In this document: positions 5,909-7,201 of the stretch, piece by piece
Layout of the letters: the number at the start of each line of letters is the position of its first letter
Position numbering within the stretch: the first letter of the stretch is position 1
Position numbers and translations under genes: made by a program
Assembly (NCBI GenBank): GCA_040003205.1
Contig: JBDUDA010000155.1
Span: 1-7,201, forward strand
DNA from: JALYIM01 sp040003205
GTDB lineage: Bacteria; Acidobacteriota; Terriglobia; Terriglobales; Acidobacteriaceae
Direction: 5' to 3'
DNA length: 7,201 bases
Notes under the pieces: model-generated
The model's input: the letters and a program-made list of their open reading frames with translations, nothing else
The model's database searches: none
What the model was told of the DNA's origin: nothing

Positions 5909-7015
5909 GTGAGCAAAGCAGTCGGAGAAGAGTTACCGAACCTCAAGAAGGCATCTGGAACCCTGACCGGATTCGGCTCTTGCCCCGTCCCGATCTTTGA
6001 ACACAAGAATATCGTCCTTGGACACGGCAGCGGCGGCAAGCTTACGTCGGAACTGATTGAAAAGGTTTTCCTGCCCGCTTTCGCCAATCCTCTGCTCGAC
6101 AAACTTGACGATCAGGCAGTCTTTCAAATTGATGGCGCTCGCCTTGCCTTCACCACCGATTCGTTTGTGGTTTCCCCCATATTCTTTCCGGGCGGCGACA
6201 TCGGAAGTTTATCCATAAACGGTACCGTCAACGATCTGGCGATGAGCGGCGCGCGTCCGCTATACATCGCCGCCGCGTTTATCCTGGAAGAAGGCCTACC
6301 CGCGGAACACCTGCGTCGGATAGTTAACTCAATGAGTGAAGCCGCCAGACACGCAGGAGTGCAACTGGTGACCGGTGATACAAAGGTTGTTAATCGCGGC
6401 AAGGGCGATCAGATATTCATCACTACGACGGGCATCGGAGTCATAGAACGCGACGTAAATATCTCCGCCGATCGAGCGCGCCCCGGCGACAAAATCATTC
6501 TTAGCGGATATATCGGCGACCACGGAATGGCAATTATGTCGCAACGGGAGAACCTGGAATTTGAAGGTGCCATCGAAAGCGATTGCGCCGCTTTGAACGG
6601 ACTCGTGAACTCCATGCTGGATGCCACGCGTGATGATGACGCAATCCATTGCCTGCGCGATCCAACCCGCGGGGGCGTGGCTACTACTCTGAACGAGATT
6701 GCAGCGCGCGCGAAAGTTGGGATGCATCTCGACGAACGCTTAGTTCCTGTCCGCGAAACCGTCAAAGGCGCATGCGAAGTTCTTGGCCTAGATGCGCTTT
6801 ACGTGGCCAATGAAGGAAAGCTGGTTGGCATTATCAGTGCCAATGATGCTGACGACGTTTTGCGGAGGATGCGAACACACTCCCTGGGACGCGATGCAAC
6901 TATCATCGGAGAAGTTGTATCCGAACATCCTGGGATGGTCCTAATGACCACAGTCATCGGAGGGACTCGCGTTCTGGACGTAATGTTCGGCGAACAGCTG
7001 CCTAGAATTTGTTAA
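5909..7015 (+). CDS. hypE: Hydrogenase maturation protein HypE (carbamoyl dehydratase)
   Basis: HypE accepts the carbamoyl group from HypF on its C-terminal cysteine, dehydrates it with ATP to a thiocyanate, and passes the cyanide to the HypC-HypD complex. The protein ends in PRIC, the essential family terminus. It carries the PurM/AIR-synthase-like ATP-binding features: LGHGSGGK, DDQAVF, FTTDSFVVSP and GTVNDLAMSGARP, then GDTKVV and a C-terminal PurM-like half with LRDPTRGGVATTLNE. The start is non-ATG: GTG at 5909 (368 aa), with TTG at 5906 (369 aa) also possible; both follow GGAG at 5897-5900. The HGSGG motif appears only near residue 39, giving an N-terminal extension of about 25-30 residues compared with short HypE proteins such as the E. 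coli one. That extension contains a CPVP motif, and such leaders occur in some HypE branches. It is the last hyp gene here and is followed by a likely terminator. Confidence 0.98.
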   Translation: MSKAVGEELPNLKKASGTLTGFGSCPVPIFEHKNIVLGHGSGGKLTSELIEKVFLPAFANPLLDKLDDQAVFQIDGARLAFTTDSFVVSPIFFPGGDIGSLSINGTVNDLAMSGARPLYIAAAFILEEGLPAEHLRRIVNSMSEAARHAGVQLVTGDTKVVNRGKGDQIFITTTGIGVIERDVNISADRARPGDKIILSGYIGDHGMAIMSQRENLEFEGAIESDCAALNGLVNSMLDATRDDDAIHCLRDPTRGGVATTLNEIAARAKVGMHLDERLVPVRETVKGACEVLGLDALYVANEGKLVGIISANDADDVLRRMRTHSLGRDATIIGEVVSEHPGMVLMTTVIGGTRVLDVMFGEQLPRIC

Positions 7016-7032
7016 AAAACCCTCCTGATTGA

Positions 7033-7079
7033 AGCGCTCCGAAAGTTGTCCAGAAAAACTTGAGCGCTCATACTTTTTT
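7033..7079 (+). terminator. Probable intrinsic terminator of the hypC-D-SIS-hypE operon
   Basis: AGCGCTC (7033-7039) pairs with GAGCGCT (7062-7068). Within it AAGTT (7043-7047) pairs with AACTT (7057-7061), leaving a 3-base CGA bulge and a 9-base loop. A run of six T (7074-7079) follows after 5 bases. It starts 18 bp after the hypE stop on the plus strand. The gap before the T-run and the bulge make it imperfect, but the position is right. Confidence 0.6.
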
Positions 7080-7148
7080 CTCCGCGGCCCCGCGTCCATC
7101 TAAAAATAATCGATCCGAAAATATAGTTGGAAAATACCCCTGTTTCGT

Positions 7149-7178
7149 TTGACTTGTTCTTTCGGATGGGCATAGATT
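7149..7178 (+). promoter_or_regulatory. Candidate sigma-70-type promoter for a gene beyond the window
   Basis: TTGACT (7149-7154) and TAGATT (7173-7178) are separated by 18 bases, matching 5 of 6 and 4 of 6 consensus positions. It lies in AT-rich DNA after the hypE terminator, so it could drive a downstream plus-strand gene. No start codon with a good ribosome binding site is visible before the window ends. Confidence 0.3.
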
Positions 7179-7201
7179 GAAGGCGTCAGCAGCGAAATGT
7201 G

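Noticed and set aside
1..7201. CRISPR array, tRNA or rRNA genes, insertion sequence
   Set aside because: By eye I found no regularly spaced repeats, no tRNA T-arm or cloverleaf pattern, no conserved rRNA segments, and no transposase or integrase motifs.

Overview
This window carries a [NiFe]-hydrogenase maturation (hyp) locus from a bacterium. The full-length hypF gene runs leftward on the minus strand. It is divergent from a compact plus-strand operon: hypC, hypD, a GmhA-like SIS-domain sugar-phosphate isomerase gene, and hypE. All five proteins look intact and keep their diagnostic motifs. No hydrogenase structural gene and no hypA or hypB lies inside the window. The codon use, protein style and isomerase between hypD and hypE would fit a soil bacterium such as an Acidobacteriota member with an uptake hydrogenase. 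That assignment is an impression from the sequence, not a demonstrated placement.

Layout. Positions 1-734 hold no convincing gene. They contain two identical 15-bp direct repeats 574 bp apart and an 8-bp perfect inverted repeat. Positions 735-977 hold two very short, tail-to-tail candidate ORFs of 37 and 50 codons, both uncertain. Positions 978-1241 are intergenic, downstream of hypF. hypF occupies 1242-3608 (minus). The 150-bp gap 3609-3758 must carry the divergent promoters. hypC (3759-4040), hypD (4057-5217), the SIS gene (5217-5852) and hypE (5909-7015) follow closely on the plus strand, with hypD and the SIS gene overlapping by one base. A bulged hairpin with a T-tract at 7033-7079 probably ends the operon. 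A sigma-70-like promoter near 7149-7178 may start the next gene, which lies beyond the window.

How the genes work together, from established knowledge of the Hyp pathway. HypF uses carbamoyl phosphate and ATP to carbamoylate the C-terminal cysteine of HypE. HypE dehydrates this to a thiocyanate. The HypC-HypD complex, through the HypD cysteines and its [4Fe-4S] cluster, receives the cyanide and assembles the Fe(CN)2CO unit. HypC then delivers that unit to the hydrogenase large subunit. Nickel insertion needs HypA and HypB, which must be encoded elsewhere. The isomerase has no assigned place in this pathway, and its position inside the operon is the most interesting feature of the window.
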